Below are positions 39,301 to 54,300 of a stretch of 64,000 nt of DNA, one piece after another. Source of the DNA: Paragonimus westermani (lineage: Eukaryota; Platyhelminthes; Trematoda; Plagiorchiida; Troglotrematidae); the NCBI GenBank assembly GCA_008508345.1, contig QNGE01000876.1:25210-89209 (forward strand), read 5' to 3'. How positions within the stretch are numbered: the first letter of the stretch is position 1; every line of letters begins with the position of its first letter. Position numbers and translations under genes: made by a program. The notes below the pieces were generated by a model, which ran no database searches, was not told where the DNA came from, and saw only the letters and a list, made by a program, of their open reading frames with translations.

Positions 39301-42300
39301 GCGTGATTTTCAATACGTGGCCTTGTGTTTGTCGAAGCCAAACTGTCTATATGACTGCTGGAGCAAGCAGGCCGTGATAACTATAGGCCGAACGCAATAA
39401 CAGTTACAAACAATTGGAGTTTTTTCGGTTCAAACTTTGCAAGAGCAAAGCAAATTTCTTTTCATTAGAACAAGCCTGCACTGTTCACACTTCCTGAATG
39501 AATAAATGAATCAATAGAATGAGCAAAAAATCCACTGGTTAAGACGATCTGTCATGTTTGGGGAAACAGTAACATATCAGACGTTGGGTGGGATGCTATA
39601 AGGCTTACACAAATTTCAAAGTCACCATCCTGATACATATATTGGCAGTTTACTTTGAAGTGTACATTTTTTAAAATGTAAACATACTTTGTCTTGTACT
39701 GTTAAGAAGACACTGCAACAGATGTATCCATCACCTGACTGTGAGTAATCGGTTGGATCGACTGAGACCAAAAGTTCACCATTTGTGACCCCACAGTTGA
39801 GAAGACAATATTCTAAACTGTAGGCTTTCAAACGACTAACGAATTGTAGATTAATAATCAGTATAATCCGAAATATAGCTGGTTGACTAGTTGGCAGTTG
39901 GCAACATCCATTTGTAGAATTTCAACCTCTGCTAGTCGCACACGGCCAAGGTGAACTGACAATCAATTAGTACTGCTTCGGTTGTTATAAGTTCTCTGTG
40001 AATGCGTTAATTATATGTTGTTATTTGATGCGTCCTGACCTAATGGGGACATTGAATTCTGCTCAATCTCTTGAGCGATCTCAACAATTTTACGCACTTT
40101 GCGAGAAAAACGCTGAGTAAACATTCCACTTGTTAGTAGGCTAAATACGTCCCATATTTTGTTGTTCTTCAGAGACTATGCTACACGACACATACACGCA
40201 GTTTGAGCCTTTGGCGCATATCCACTCTCTACTGCTAACCCTATTGTCCTTTAAATTAAGCTTCTTTGCCGTATACGACTTGCAAAACATGTGTGAGTGC
40301 ATTTAAAATTGCGATGTGCAGAGTTCGCTACTCTCCAAATACCGACTGGTTCAAAAGTAATCGTGGGACACATGGGGAATGATAGGTAAAGATTCAGTCA
40401 CGCCATCTCTTTTTCTCACTGTGGCCGTTCGTGTTTCTTACTGGTCCACCTACACAAATACTTCCACCGAATAATTGGTTTCACGTAAATCGGAACTAAT
40501 TATACCATTCGCGTCACTCGGCTGCAAGGTATTGCCACATTAACTGACCTATAAACGATACGATAACCAGTGCCTTAGGTTGGATTCTCCCCACCGAATC
40601 TACATGGTTTCTGGAAGGGTTCTGATGCGGTAATTATATTACAGTTTCTCGGCTGGGATAGGATAAAATATCTCTAGCGAATCACTCAGCGACCACGTAG
40701 TGGTGATTTCCGATTGAAGTTATCTGTTTACCGTTCATTTTGTCGTTTGAATTAGTTAGCTGTTAATGCGTACCAAATTTCATTCATGTTTACTGATTCT
40801 AGCAGACAAAGTGAGTCTAACTTAAAATACTGATCTATCAATTTGAATTTTTATCAGAAATTTGGGTCATGCTCAGCTCAGATCCATGAATCGAGATCTT
40901 GTCATGTTCCTATGACTTGCTGTTTCACGTGCGATAGGTGGCCTTCGTAAAGGTCAACAGATACTGTCAACTTAGTATTTTTGTTAAATCACCAAATGGT
41001 ATAAATGTCTATGATGAAAGTAGAGCATATGCGTGAATATTTTCTGTAGGTTTTGATTCGGTACTTTAGAGAGAAACTTGACAAGTGGATCTGGATGTGA
41101 ACAACATCGGCTATCAGATCTCCAGGTTTATCATTATGTGATCATATCCTTAAGGTATTTGGTAAAGGTTGAACGGTATATACACATATGATGGGCACGG
41201 TAACTCATGCGAAACGACACAGTCCAGTCAATGTTTACTCACTCACATTGCTTTCTGTAACTTCACTACACTCTGTGACAAATGATGTTGTTTTAGACAA
41301 TTGATATTTTTCTTCAAAAAATGAATTCCTATTCAACTCAGTGGCACACATCTTCTGAGAACACTTTACAGAAACTTGTCTTCTATTATCCACTCATATT
41401 CAAGCATCACTCAGTCTGACCGTAAAACTTAGAGTTTTATTCATGAACTTTTTACAAACAATGAAATTAGATTATTAAATCCAACACTTAAGTTAATTTT
41501 TAACGTTTATTGTAGCTGTATAACCTGTTTTGACTGTTCGTATCACAATTTGCGCCTACAGTTTCTATCATATACCTTCTGGATAGCGTAACTTATCGCA
41601 TTACAAAATACATATATATTTCTTGTCATTCTGTGATATGAAGAACTTGAAATTTTGCGAAATACTATTTAATGTTGACTTTGTTTAAAAGTCTGCAATC
41701 CCGATCTTCCATCGTTCTTATATGGATATTCAGCGCATATTTTTGTCTAATCAGGGGTTGATTAAAATGGGTTTAATTTAATCCAAAATCGAACCTTCTG
41801 TTAATTTTTGGTTACTGATGACCTGATCGTAAAATTTTGTAAAAGTAACCATGCTGTCCCCCAATTCATTTTGCTAAGTGTCGTGGATCACACTGCGATG
41901 GGTTTCCCAACGAACGCGATTACTCAGTAGATAGTACTGGTCTTCAGAATGTTATTTATAACGTTATTAGAACGATTGGTTGATTTCGACTTTTTTCCTT
42001 CAGGTGTCTAGAGCAATAGTATGGTTTTCATGGTAAACTTTACATACGGCTTGAGCTTAAATCTATGAATATTCTTTTGGTGGTCTCCATAGGCGATACG
42101 GTAACTTTCTATTAACTTCAGTTCAAAACCACGCGATTAGTATATCCGAGACAAGTGGAAATCTTGGAATTAATTAATTCTACTAAGTAATAATTCTAGG
42201 TAACCAATGAACAATCGGGGATTTTCTTATTTTCAAGTTGAACAGCACCCACAGTTAATAGAGGGATTATTGGATAGGGTTAACTGACAGTAAATGTGTC

Positions 42301-45300
42301 TCTTATCCAGACGATCGGGCTATTAGAGTACTGCTCACAAGTCGAAGTAGTTTGACGTTTGGATATGATGATACGGTCTTGTCAAGTATGACTTCAATGA
42401 CACAGTGGGCAATACAGTCGCCTTTGGAATGTGTCTACGGAGTTGCGGTCTCAGGCACTGACAAGGCTATGCATCACCGACTAGCTCTAACAAGAGCAAA
42501 ACTCAGGTCTATTCTTTCTTCTCAAAATAGCTAATTGAAAGTTCTCTTTGATTACCAAACCTGAGATGGAGTTCGTGTAATATTTACCTCGAAACTGACA
42601 AAATCCTTTAACTTTCGTCAGTATTCTACAGGTCCTTGAGTGGACTATCATTTTTTCCAGTTACTTTTTGAGTTGACCTTAATATAGGAATGTTTGCCAA
42701 TGTATCTGTCCAAATGATTTGCATTCTGAATCACGTGGGTAGGCAGCCTAACAGTATAATTCGAAAATATCCCAGTGTCATTTGACAACGACCGCACAAT
42801 TATCGCAGTGAAAAAGACTTCGCGAACAACACTTACACCGGTCGGTATTTTTCGAAAAGACATTAGACTCTAGTTGAACTTCCGCCAAATCTCCTCCTTA
42901 GTGCATACCTTTGCTGCGACTGGGTTAAGAGGGCTGGTCATGTCTTCTTGGGGGCAACTGTCTATTGCGTAATTAACATCATCTTAGGCACGACGAAATC
43001 ATCACATGCAAACACCCAGACACATGTTTAGTTTCCCGAAATGTTTTGCTTTTTTCCGCTATTAAGCTGGAACCGATCAGCCATTTATATGGTTGGCCTG
43101 CAAACGAGCAAGCATCGACCAGAAGAGGTTGGGAAGGTTGATGCTGATGAGAACCAACTAGGTCGAAGCAACTGTCCGCCACTTCGCTGGTGATCACTGG
43201 GACTAACTGTTGGCAAATACTCAGACTGCTGAGTAGTGCCCAGTTCGTCCGATCTGTTCGATAGGAGACAGAACAACTGTTCTGTTAACTACAACCGATG
43301 GCCCCATGACTGGGACTTCTTTTCCAGTTGACATCACAAAGCTCATTGGCTTACTGAGTTATATTTTGATTACTGATGTGTACTGTGAAATTTTGGCCGT
43401 AACATCGATGTGCATTACCGACGAGCGATAACAAGAGCGGAATTCAAGTCTAGTGCTTTCTGTCGAAAGAAGTGGCTGGAAAGTTTATGCGAACGTGACA
43501 ATTACGATCAGTTGCAAGTGGCGTTCGATTTATGAGAGCCAAAATTTTCTACTACTCATTAGTAATCTGCTTCACCATGCAATATTTTTGAAACAGCTAA
43601 TCCATTGAATTAATGCTCTGTCCAGCAGACAAATAACACTGGGGTTATTGATCAGGATCATTTTTAAAACTGATAGAGCGCCATCAACAAGGCAGCGGTC
43701 TTGAAAGATAAAAACATCACACAAAAAACACGAAACTAACGGTGACTTCAAGAAATTCTGAACCATATTCTTTTATAAACAATCCGGAAAATTAAAGCGA
43801 TGCTGGTAGTCACTCTGTTTCATGTGGTCGTGCAGTTTTTGTCAGAAAAAGTTTCGGAGGTAACTATGTGATTTCTAATACTACGTTTCTACCTTCTGTT
43901 GTATAACGGAACTTGCAGTGTACATATGTGTAGGCGAAAATTGCGATCTACGCGTAAGCTGCAGCGTAGGCCTTAAACTGCATTGATAACGCTTAGAGCA
44001 AGCCTACCGTTGTGAGCAGTCGAGACTGTTTGAGAAAAAAACACGAGAGATCAACAAATTTCGTGCATTTCCACATCTTTCCTTGTTAACTGTTTAAATT
44101 TAATCTTAAAATGTGTTTCCAGGAACACGTCAAAAATTCATTGAAGAGAATACTGAACTTAAACTAAAGAGTACGTATACATTGATACATTAGTTCAAAA
44201 TTGACAAGACGTTGAACAAAACTAAACGTGTTACAAATGTACAGCCGTATGGCTGCCAGCACCAAAATTTGCGCACATTCATATGGCTTCTGTTTACTGA
44301 AATAACTATAGTGTATCAGAAATATCCTCAATGTCTGTCAACTAACAATCATGATAAGGAATTTTGTTAGAGTTTAGGGTTTGAAAGACGTTGCGTATTG
44401 TCTTGATGAACAGTTGCTTTGGCTGTGACTGGAGTTGGGTTCATCTGATAGCAGACAACATGTGATTACAACACAGACGACGAATGGTGTTAACAACAGT
44501 GTAACAGAACCAGGCAGAATAGGGGAAGACAAAAGTTTTCATCGTCAGTATGTAATATAAACACATAGGTAAAATGCATTCGTGAAATCGGTTAACCGTT
44601 CGCCATTTACCGTAAGCTTTATCACGTTAAAGTGTTTGTAATGCAAAATGCGCTTCAACGAGAGTTTAATTGTATGCAAGAAATGATCAATTCCAACGGA
44701 CAGTCCTGTGCTTTAAATATCCACTGAATACCGATCTTCCTCACATGTGCCAACAGCCGTTAACTGCAGTTATGTGAATTTATCAAGGTTCATGGTAGGT
44801 ATTTAAAGTGCGGCAATTTGTCCGCAAGTCTTATTCGAAGCCAACGCGGATAATTACACCACGCAGTTCTGTAACATGTGTTAGTTCACTTATGACACAA
44901 AACAAGCAAAATCATTCAGATCACGTTTAAACAGAGTGAAAACACGTATGCGGGGTTCTGTATTTCTGTCAGTATTCTATCTCAGTATTTCAATATTTCG
45001 TTTACTTATTTGTTCGAAGCTTATTATCGCAAATTGACTTGTTCTATCAGGCATAACAAACAAACAATGGTTTCAGTATGATGCAATTTCTCATCTTTCC
45101 CTAACCTGATTGTATTACAGACGCTTCACTTGCCCTTCTTCTGTACACTTCCGCTCTGAGGTCATTCAACAGTTGATGACAATGTTTACTGTTTAGGGTA
45201 AAACACATCAGTGATAAGGTGAAAATCGTCACTGTGCCACTTTTGGTACACTCTATCAGACAGAGTAACCAGCTTGCTTGTTACTAAATCGATCTGGTTG

Positions 45301-48300
45301 CTGCTCGTGTTATTTATCGGTTAGACAAACACACAGTTGGCATACCTTGAGTGTTTGTTGTGAACACAATACAACAGTGACCGTGATAAAAAAACTCTGG
45401 TTTTATCCGCTGTCAATCATTTGTTGGTATCAGTTCATTCGATCGACCCTAACAACTTGCTTAGAAGTCTAGTTTGTGAATGATAATGAGGCGTACCTGT
45501 TCTCATGGGTGCGATTCTCATCTGAACCAACCGGATTACGATACGTGCATAAAAGATGTCAATGTGACAGTGTAAATCGCCATCACACTTAATACGTGAT
45601 CTGTTCATCGATTTCAGTCAAACCGGTCCCGTGTTTTCTGTTTGTCACAATATCCTGCTTATATTAATTCCGGTTGTTTGCCTGTGTGACCGAGAAGATT
45701 AACTTCAAGATATTCCACAATATATGCCTTCGTTCGCAATGATGACTCTCGTCAAACGGTTGTAATATTTCACATTCAGCTCTGGCAAATAAGTTATCAA
45801 ATGGCAAATATCACCTCATTATGCAAAGTTAACATTCCCATCGAACAAAGTAAGATATTAATGGAAGTATGGGTGATTTGCTCAACTCACTTTTCCGAAA
45901 AAACAGGTGAGGCTGTACGGTTAATACACTTGCGGTTTAATGCAACTTTAAAACGATTCAACTCACCGAAACGGAAAGTTCTAAATCACCAATGCCTGCA
46001 TCCCTTGTGTCCACATGGAATGAGGTTGGCTGTGTGGCCGGAAGTCCAAGCGGTCTGGATGGATGCACGCCCTCGCCAGTGACCCTAACACGTTGCGGTT
46101 CGAAGGCGGGCAACACATGTTGTGTGAACGGGGATCGTGCCACATGACTTGGTCCCTGCCGTACTTCGATTTGGCACGGACCCTCCGTGTTGGGGACGTA
46201 TGTCACGTCATATACGCCCGGCTGGGCAGCTCGAGGCACAACATGTGCTGGGGTGGATCGACCTAGACGATCAACAGTCGCGACCTAAGGTGAATAGACG
46301 TTACATAGAAGTGTTAGTGTACATACAGCTCCACATTCACGGTAAGCTGCTCAATCAACACATGTGTGGTGTCGTTATCCTGAGTGAGGTCATACGCACG
46401 ATCAGTTAACTATATGCATGGCAAGAAAACATACCATATGAACACTCCATGAAAGTGAGGCAAATTTGATTCCTCATGTGTTTTATCCGTTTGACAAGGA
46501 TGTATGATAGTGGGTTAGTTTATTCAGAACCAACGTAATTTTAGACCAACTGTAAATAACCATATCGAAGAAAATTAAGAATACACAGTTGTTTAGAATT
46601 GTTCCTAGCTGACTATCGACGACGAGGATCAGATTCAGGGCGCAACTCTGCAATGGAGTCTATTTTGGCTTCAGTTTCATTGTAACACTACGTTTGTTGT
46701 CATAAGCCAACCTTAAGAACACGTGTTTACAAACGGCCTCATCCTATGCTAATAGTTGTAGGATACACATGAAAATTATATGCGAACTATATATATATAT
46801 ATATACATTTCGTCGGGCATATGTATATGCATATGGGGTGATACAGACTAGTACAAACTTCAGTCAAAGTGGACAGAACATAGAAACACGCAGGCTTACG
46901 AATCTCGAGACTTTTAGTCAGCTGGATGAATTTCGATCACTGTTAAGGTCATACGTGACCTTGTGGAAATCGAGTCTGTTGTTATTCGGTTCTGAGACAG
47001 GGCAAAAACCTGCAGTATAATCCAACACGTACCTTTTGCTACTCAGAAATATTTGCTATCCACCGTTACTTAAAATGTAACAATTAATTAGACATTTATA
47101 CTGCGTTGATGCAAATCACTTACCTACCTACCTGTTAATTCTGTGTCGTATCACGTCTGCTTATCCCGAAAGCTTCTGTACTCTTCTACATAATAAACTA
47201 ATGACGATTTGTTACGCAGCACAAGCATGTGCTCGATGGGTTTTTCCAAGCTTCTCTCATCTGGCTCCTTGCCTCCTTGTCAGTCTTGAGCCTACTCAAT
47301 TTGGCATCCGGTAAATATTAGGCCATGAATAAGCCTTCTCTTAGGTTGCCGCAAACTTTTGCTGAAGTATTGCAACAATAGTTGTCTGCAAGATTTGTAC
47401 ACTCTGGACTTGGATTTAATGTTTGTAATACTAACCGTTATGACACATTCACTATTTGGTTATTCCAAATAGCTTCCGGAGCCTGTTTGAACAACTCGTT
47501 AGCTTTAGGAACTCAAACGTTGTTATCGTGTAGCTATTCATCTCACATTCTCACTTGTGTACCCAATAGAAGGATCCCTATAATTCCGAAGTTTGTACGC
47601 ATTGTTATGTTGCCCAGAAAGAGCGACGCAAAACAAATGCTAAAAATCCACCTTATATTAGCCTGTCATGAAGTTTTCATCGCCGTCCAGGTTCAGAGTG
47701 AACTTTCTGTTGTTCAGAGCAGAACAGCTACTGCAAGTCAAGTACACTCAACCTTCCAAAATTTCGCACCTCTCGAGTAAACAAAACGTGTTATTGTTGA
47801 TAATATTTGTACTGATGACTGCTAGTATACATTTTTCATTTGAAAAAAGCGCCCGGACCGAATTAATGTGCAGTTTGAATGAGGGGTTGGCATATAAACG
47901 GAACTTGATTTTCAAACTGCTAAACGTCCGAAAGATGTCTAACCCTTGAAAATCCGGGCATTGGCTTTCCACATTTTTTCTGGTAGTTTCATTGTGCTCG
48001 TTCGACAAAATCTCATAATCAGTCCTACGGTATTTTCTGTTCATGAGCTGCATCTTGCAGTCGTGGACTTCTGTTTTAAAACCTTCAAGTCCTGTGCAGT
48101 ATTTTACACTTTCATGGCTTTGTCCTCTAGCTGCGTTTTACTTCACGCTGGGTTCTGGTCAGTTTCGCAAGCTACTGTGCCGGTTACTCCGGCGTACCAC
48201 AAGGACCGAGATCAGAGGCTGTCTTCAGCCTGCCCAGCAATTGGTATATGCCATGGGTTGCGAAAGTTCGGCGGCACAATCTGCCAGTCTAACCTGCCTT

Positions 48301-51300
48301 CGGGTAGCGCTTGTCCGATCGTTAAGTTTGTAGAGTAGGCCAGCTTCCACATGCAATAGGATAGGCAAAATCATGTCACAGAGTGACGATTCACCGCAAT
48401 CCACGCACGTATTGAAGAACATTGAACCTATGCAAGTCTGTAGCAATTAATTCGATCGTAGCAAGGGGCCTTGCGCAATTGGTCATCTAACAGGGTAGTC
48501 CGAAACCCTCAGTATCGGGTATTGACACAGGCAAGTCTCTGTGATCAGAACATGTGGTCAAGCGCTGGGACAAGAAAATTGACTACCTCTAACGCCAGTG
48601 CCCTTTGGGTCAGAGTTACATGCCAATAATCACAACCATTCTAGAACGTCTTCATTGCGAACTGAACAACAATTGGTTGCCAGAACTGTTAGACGAACAA
48701 TGTGGTTTAGCATAACGAAAGGCGTCTCTCTGACTCCTTGCTTAAAATGATGATTATCAGGATAGAATGCCCCTGACAGTCCAGCGGATAACAGGCTCAT
48801 TCTGCAGTTTGTAAGAACATAACGGAGCAAATAAGGAACGTTTGGACATCGACGGTTCCGGCTAACATTGTTTATGTCTGTAACCACTGTATGGTTATAC
48901 AGTTTGGAAGCCACCTCAAACAGCCAATGACAACCACAACACAACCACAGGTCAGTCGCTTTCATACGCTTTCATTACTACGAAAAGACAGGGCAAAACA
49001 AGGCTGTGTTCCGAAATACGGTCAATTAACATTCCCAATAACACTGCCGCTTACCTTCAAAGCGGACAACCTAAGTTATTTTTAAAGCATCTTGTGCATC
49101 ATCAGAGATGTGCATCAGTAAAGCTATTGAACGTACTTGTCTTATCCTTTGTCAATCGGGGTTTCTTGAAACGATCGTTGATGTGTTGGTCATAAAGCCA
49201 TAACATTTTGTGTTTGAACCTATGCATCTTGAGCTTATCGTCTTGGTACTCATACTAAGTTGCTCAATCTCCCCCTAAAAAGCCGGATCATCCGCGAGAA
49301 AATTCCACTTGAGTGACCATCTTGTTCATCATGTACTGCTGTAGGTGATCGAGAACAGCCAAATAAAGCCTTAAACCCTTCAACTTGCAGCGGACGGGCA
49401 AAGTATAACGTTTTATGGCATATAGCACTCCTCGCAATGGGAAGTTTGTCATGTTTTTCGTGCATACATGTGAAACATTGATTTGTAGTTTCGGTAACTC
49501 TGCTAATCCTCTGATCCATCTTAATACGACATCTGTTCAATGATGTTCTGTTGCCCACTTGCTAGTAAATTGAACCCTTATTGGTTATTACTCTCTGGAC
49601 GGCATCACATTACGGGGCAACCTGGCCACATAGGTGTGTAACTTGTGGCTCAGAAAACCTCGCAAGATTGTTTGCTTTGACACCAAGTGGTAAGCAATTT
49701 CACATACTGTGTGGCTCACTCAACGAATCCATGCACCAAGTACAAGCGGCGTTGACGAAATGACGGTCAGACATTTCGAGTGGATGAGATTAGGTCACAC
49801 GTGCTTAGCAGCCAAAGGTCAGCTTCTACTAACCAGAATGTTTGCAGCTTGGTGATCTTTTAAACTTGTCAGTGTGGACAGTGTCAGAAAACAATGCTAT
49901 AGTATGCCAATTTTTAAGCATACGAGATGCAGTTAACTACATAGAATGAGAATGGTGCAAGTTAATTACGGGAACACTGAAAGTTACGAAGTTTGACGAA
50001 TACGACAGTCAAGTGAGCTACTGAAATATCTTTATCCCACTTACAACATTGTGGATATCGGCAATCTGAAAGATGCCCATCCTCTTCAGTCGAGCGTAGA
50101 AAAGTCAGCTACTCAAAGTACCAGATAAGACTACGTAGATAGCCTTCAAAGCATTTCTTGTCTGACAAAACTGACCAGAGTACCGTACCAATTTGCGTTG
50201 AGTAAGCCAACATTTCGATCACATAGTAAATTATGATTCTTACTTGATAACCTTAATCGTGGTGACCATGTAAACCTTCCACAAAGCCCTGCACAAAACA
50301 ACAGCTGTAATCACATCGGAATAGAGTTTGTGTGCGTTTACATGGAGCAGCACCTTTTGCAGAAAAATACACTTTGTGAACCAGTGTCAACCGTTTAGAA
50401 AGAAACGTCCATAAATTTAAAAAAGTAAAATGAATACTTCTATTCATAAAGTCTAGTAAGATTTGTGAGTGAACATGTTTTGGTAAGCCGACGTGCTTGG
50501 GGTAGTGAGTTTTGATTGATATGAAGCAACACAGACGTTTGTTGACCATTCCTTTACCGTTCATCTGTTTGCTCTCGTCTGTGGGCCACAGAAGAGGAAA
50601 CGGTACCGAGTAACTTTTGCTCAACTCCGTTCCGTTAATTTTATGACAGGTTGCTCGTTGTGTGCTAAAGATTCGCAAACCCTAAGTCGGTTCAGTTTCC
50701 CTTCATAAGCATTCTGTTCCTTTTTTCTACCTTTGCGTGGCTAGCCTGCATCCAGACAGCTGATCCTAGTGAATCCTACATTTCTGCAAGAAATTCTAAC
50801 CAGTCAGTTTCCCATTATCAATCTGAGAATCTCTTCAGGTTCACCTGTCTGTTCGGCGTTTCTCACACTAAGCTTTTCAGGGCTGCGAGATGCAAGTGTT
50901 CCTCAATCTTATCATGTTCACCTACGGTTTCATGTATCCTGTCGAAATCTTCCTCATCTAATCCACTTTACTGTGCCGCTGTCGTTCACGTGGACTCACA
51001 TCAATGTGTGCTTGTCTGCTGCTAGGTCATGCACAAAATTCACTTAAAGTGACGGAGGCTAGATGGTGTATCCCTGCCCTGTCGACCACAAAGTGCTGAT
51101 CGACCAGGAATCTTAACGTGGCACTAGAGCTGGAACAAAATCACCTCAGTTCTAGAAAAACCCAAATTCAATGCTATCGATCGTTATCAACATTATAAAA
51201 CCTACTGAAGAATGGATAACAAATGAAGCAATATTCACACACTGGGCCATTTAACCTCCATGATCCCTATACTGTGTTGCTTCTTAAGCAAACATGCACA

Positions 51301-54300
51301 GTGATACTCAATACTTATGTGCTGGTTGAGGTCTATGTGAATTAGAGCTGCATGCATGAGTAATGTAAACTACCTTCATTATCCCAATAATTCGGGTAGG
51401 TCCAGCGGAAACATAATGGGTTAGGGAATCCAGGTATATTTTAGCTGTCATTGTAGTGATAAGGTGCGATAGATCTGCAGAATGTTACTATCTAGGCCAA
51501 GTCGTATGCCCACGGTAACATGCCATTCACTTTGTTCACGGTTGTGTAAGATTTCTTTAAGTAGCGGAAATGTTTGATTTGTATTGTAAAGAATGAACAG
51601 ATAAGTGATGATGTTCCGGTTGATGAGCCAGGTGAGTTCGAGAAGAGTTTATTGAACGTATACCGAAGTCCGTTTGTCAGAAGTTTGCAGTTATATGTGA
51701 AACTAGTTTCGTCAAACAGTGCGACACTTACGTGTACGGGAGCGTCTCCAGCCTGTGACGCATCCACTGTGAACGTAGCTGGCTGTTGTGCCCTGGCACC
51801 ACGTGGTTCCAATCCTGGCCCATAGCATCGCACGCGACTTGGATCGACTCTGTCACGAATGGGCACTTGGAACGGGCTACCTATAATATTAAATAGAATA
51901 ATACCATCGGTTATATGACGTGCGTAAGTGGTTCCTTCACACTTGGTGTGTGTTTACCTTTAACGAAAGCAGAATCAACCAGATTATCAAGTAAACGAAT
52001 AGTTCAGTGTACACATGCGTAAGAGCATTAAACATGTTGTCAGTCCCGATACATCAATTCCTTTTCACACGGATACTGTTGACTGTTTAATGCTTTGGAT
52101 CGTGAATCAACCTTATTGTCGTCGCCAGTTCTTAGTGCGCAGTAAGTTGCACTGAGTGTCGCGTGGCCTATAGAGAATTACAGCTTAGCAAGCAGATCGA
52201 CTTTCCATATAGCCGTGATCGGAAAGCGGTGCGAGATTCCGGTTTCCTTGCTGTTAGGGTTTGCCAATTTTACCTATCAAAACTAAGATTTAACCTCTGT
52301 CCACATTATTAAGGAGCGCCCGCGTTGATCATAATGTCATTTACTACATGTTAAGCACAACAAAACTAACGGTCCTGATCGCTTAGCCACATATTAGTTG
52401 ATAGGTAACGCTAACGTTGTCCAATCACTAACATGGGAAGCCTATTAACGTGACATCACTTATAATCAAGGGCCACTTTTATTAAAACTTCTTAATAAGG
52501 TAGTTATCACACACTACCTTAAAATAATTCATAGACGTTTTGTTCACTGGCGGACAGCAGGTACTTTGGCTGCTATAACTCAAACGTCACCCGTAGTTTT
52601 ATTTACAGCTCTCACATTCAGGTGAGTTTCTAGTCATCCCACAAACGCGAGCGGTAAAGTTCATTTCCGTCAGAGTAGCACATGTACTAGTGGTTAGCTT
52701 CAGCAGTAGAGAAACTCGAGCCATCTGATGTTTTTTGAAGTGGGGTACAGCGGCTTTTGTAAGACGTAATTGGTGTTCAAGTTGATATGAGCTCTGTATT
52801 ATATATTGCATGTTTACCTGAATACAAACTGCAGAATCCTGAAGGAGGGTGTGGTACAGTAGCTGCACACAGCTTACAAAACACATACTGTATGGTACAA
52901 TGTTCTGTAACGCTTCAGTGGGATAGGCAACTTGTACACCCTTGTTAGAGCTCGTCAGTAGCGCTTTCGGGAGATATTCCTATTGACCAGTTCACCACTG
53001 AGTTCACACCGGGCATGATTGCATTATCATATGCAAAGGTACAACCCTATTCTGTTGTAAGTAATGACCAGATATTCCGATAATCCAGATAGACAGCACA
53101 GTTACTGTCTGTCAGCTACAATCACAAACTCAAGATAGGCCGAAAACTTCAATTGTTATTGAATCTGCCAAGAATAATATCTTGATTACTGATGTGTAGT
53201 CAGTTTCAGCTCAAATACCACTCATACTTGGTCATAGTGTGCGTACACGAAGGCGACTGTCTGAAGTTTTGCCAGAGTTCAAAGACTGCGATCAAACAGG
53301 AGTGATTTTAAAATTGAATATGAGAAGATCCCTGATTGCCCATTAGTAACCTAAAATATCTTCCAACAAGTTTACTGAGATCGGATTTTTCAACCCGTCT
53401 AGGAAGTCTCAATGTCGTGGTTATCGATCAAAAGTAGCAGGCATTAAGTGTATCTCGTATCGAGACGACAGGGTAACCTGACCAATACTCATTGCTGGAA
53501 GTGGTTGAGTGTTCAGGCTTGTTTCTTTCTTTGAAAGGAACTGACAGGAAGATCCACCTGACTGTGAAGGCTGCGATCAAACATGAATAATATTAATCCT
53601 GAAACTGAACAAATCTGTGATTGTTAATCTGACAATAATGTACACCACTAAAGAAAGCACCAGCAGTGATATTCAGTGAGTATTACGTGGCTGTTGTAGA
53701 CCACACTCTTGGGACCAACTAAAATGGTTAAGACGCCATTTGCATTTCGGAAATTAGCACATTGGGCAGAATATACGAAACATGTACGATACCCTCTGAA
53801 GTACACTGTCCAGCTTCGAGAGTGGGAGAACTAATCCATTAGTTGGCTCCATGTAGTGTCACAGAACTAAAGCGTGTTTGAAACAAATTTGTGTGATGCT
53901 TATGTTGGTCAATGTTACGCTCACCTTCACTTCATGTGCAATGAACATGCATGTAGCTTGGGCTAATAAGTACCACCTGATATTGCGTTTGCCCTCAATC
54001 AGTGACACTCCGATTAAGTAATTCACTTCTGACCTAGTGTGTTTCGACCTAACCCTAATGATCTTCACTTCAACTTTATTGTCTTGATAATTCCATTTCG
54101 ATTACGACATTCCTGATAAGAACTACCGAGATCGGTTGAGACAGACCATTAGAAACATTTTGAACCCCGTGGTATTTCTCTGAATTATTGTGAGCTTTTA
54201 AGAACAACTCGACTGGATAACGTTAAAATTTTTGGAAATAACTCCTCTGAATATCAGTCATTAAAAATGACAAATCCATGTTTGATTAGTCCCGCTGTCG

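Larger units (their letters stand above)
36902..45966 (-). other. Filamin intron, 9.1 kb
   Basis: Very AT-rich in parts (about 41.3-41.9 kb). It holds two decayed hammerhead-family copies at 42.2 and 43.4 kb. No coding region was recognised. Confidence 0.85.
46285..51731 (-). other. Filamin intron, 5.4 kb
   Basis: It contains a TA repeat (46788-46805) and a probable reverse transcriptase trace (48050-48290). Open frames at 47382-47780 (plus) and 50253-50678 (minus) have no recognised family. Confidence 0.8.

Noticed and set aside
50253..50678. 141-codon minus-strand ORF on the filamin strand
   Set aside because: No filamin signature and no splice-site context; composition is like the surrounding intron.
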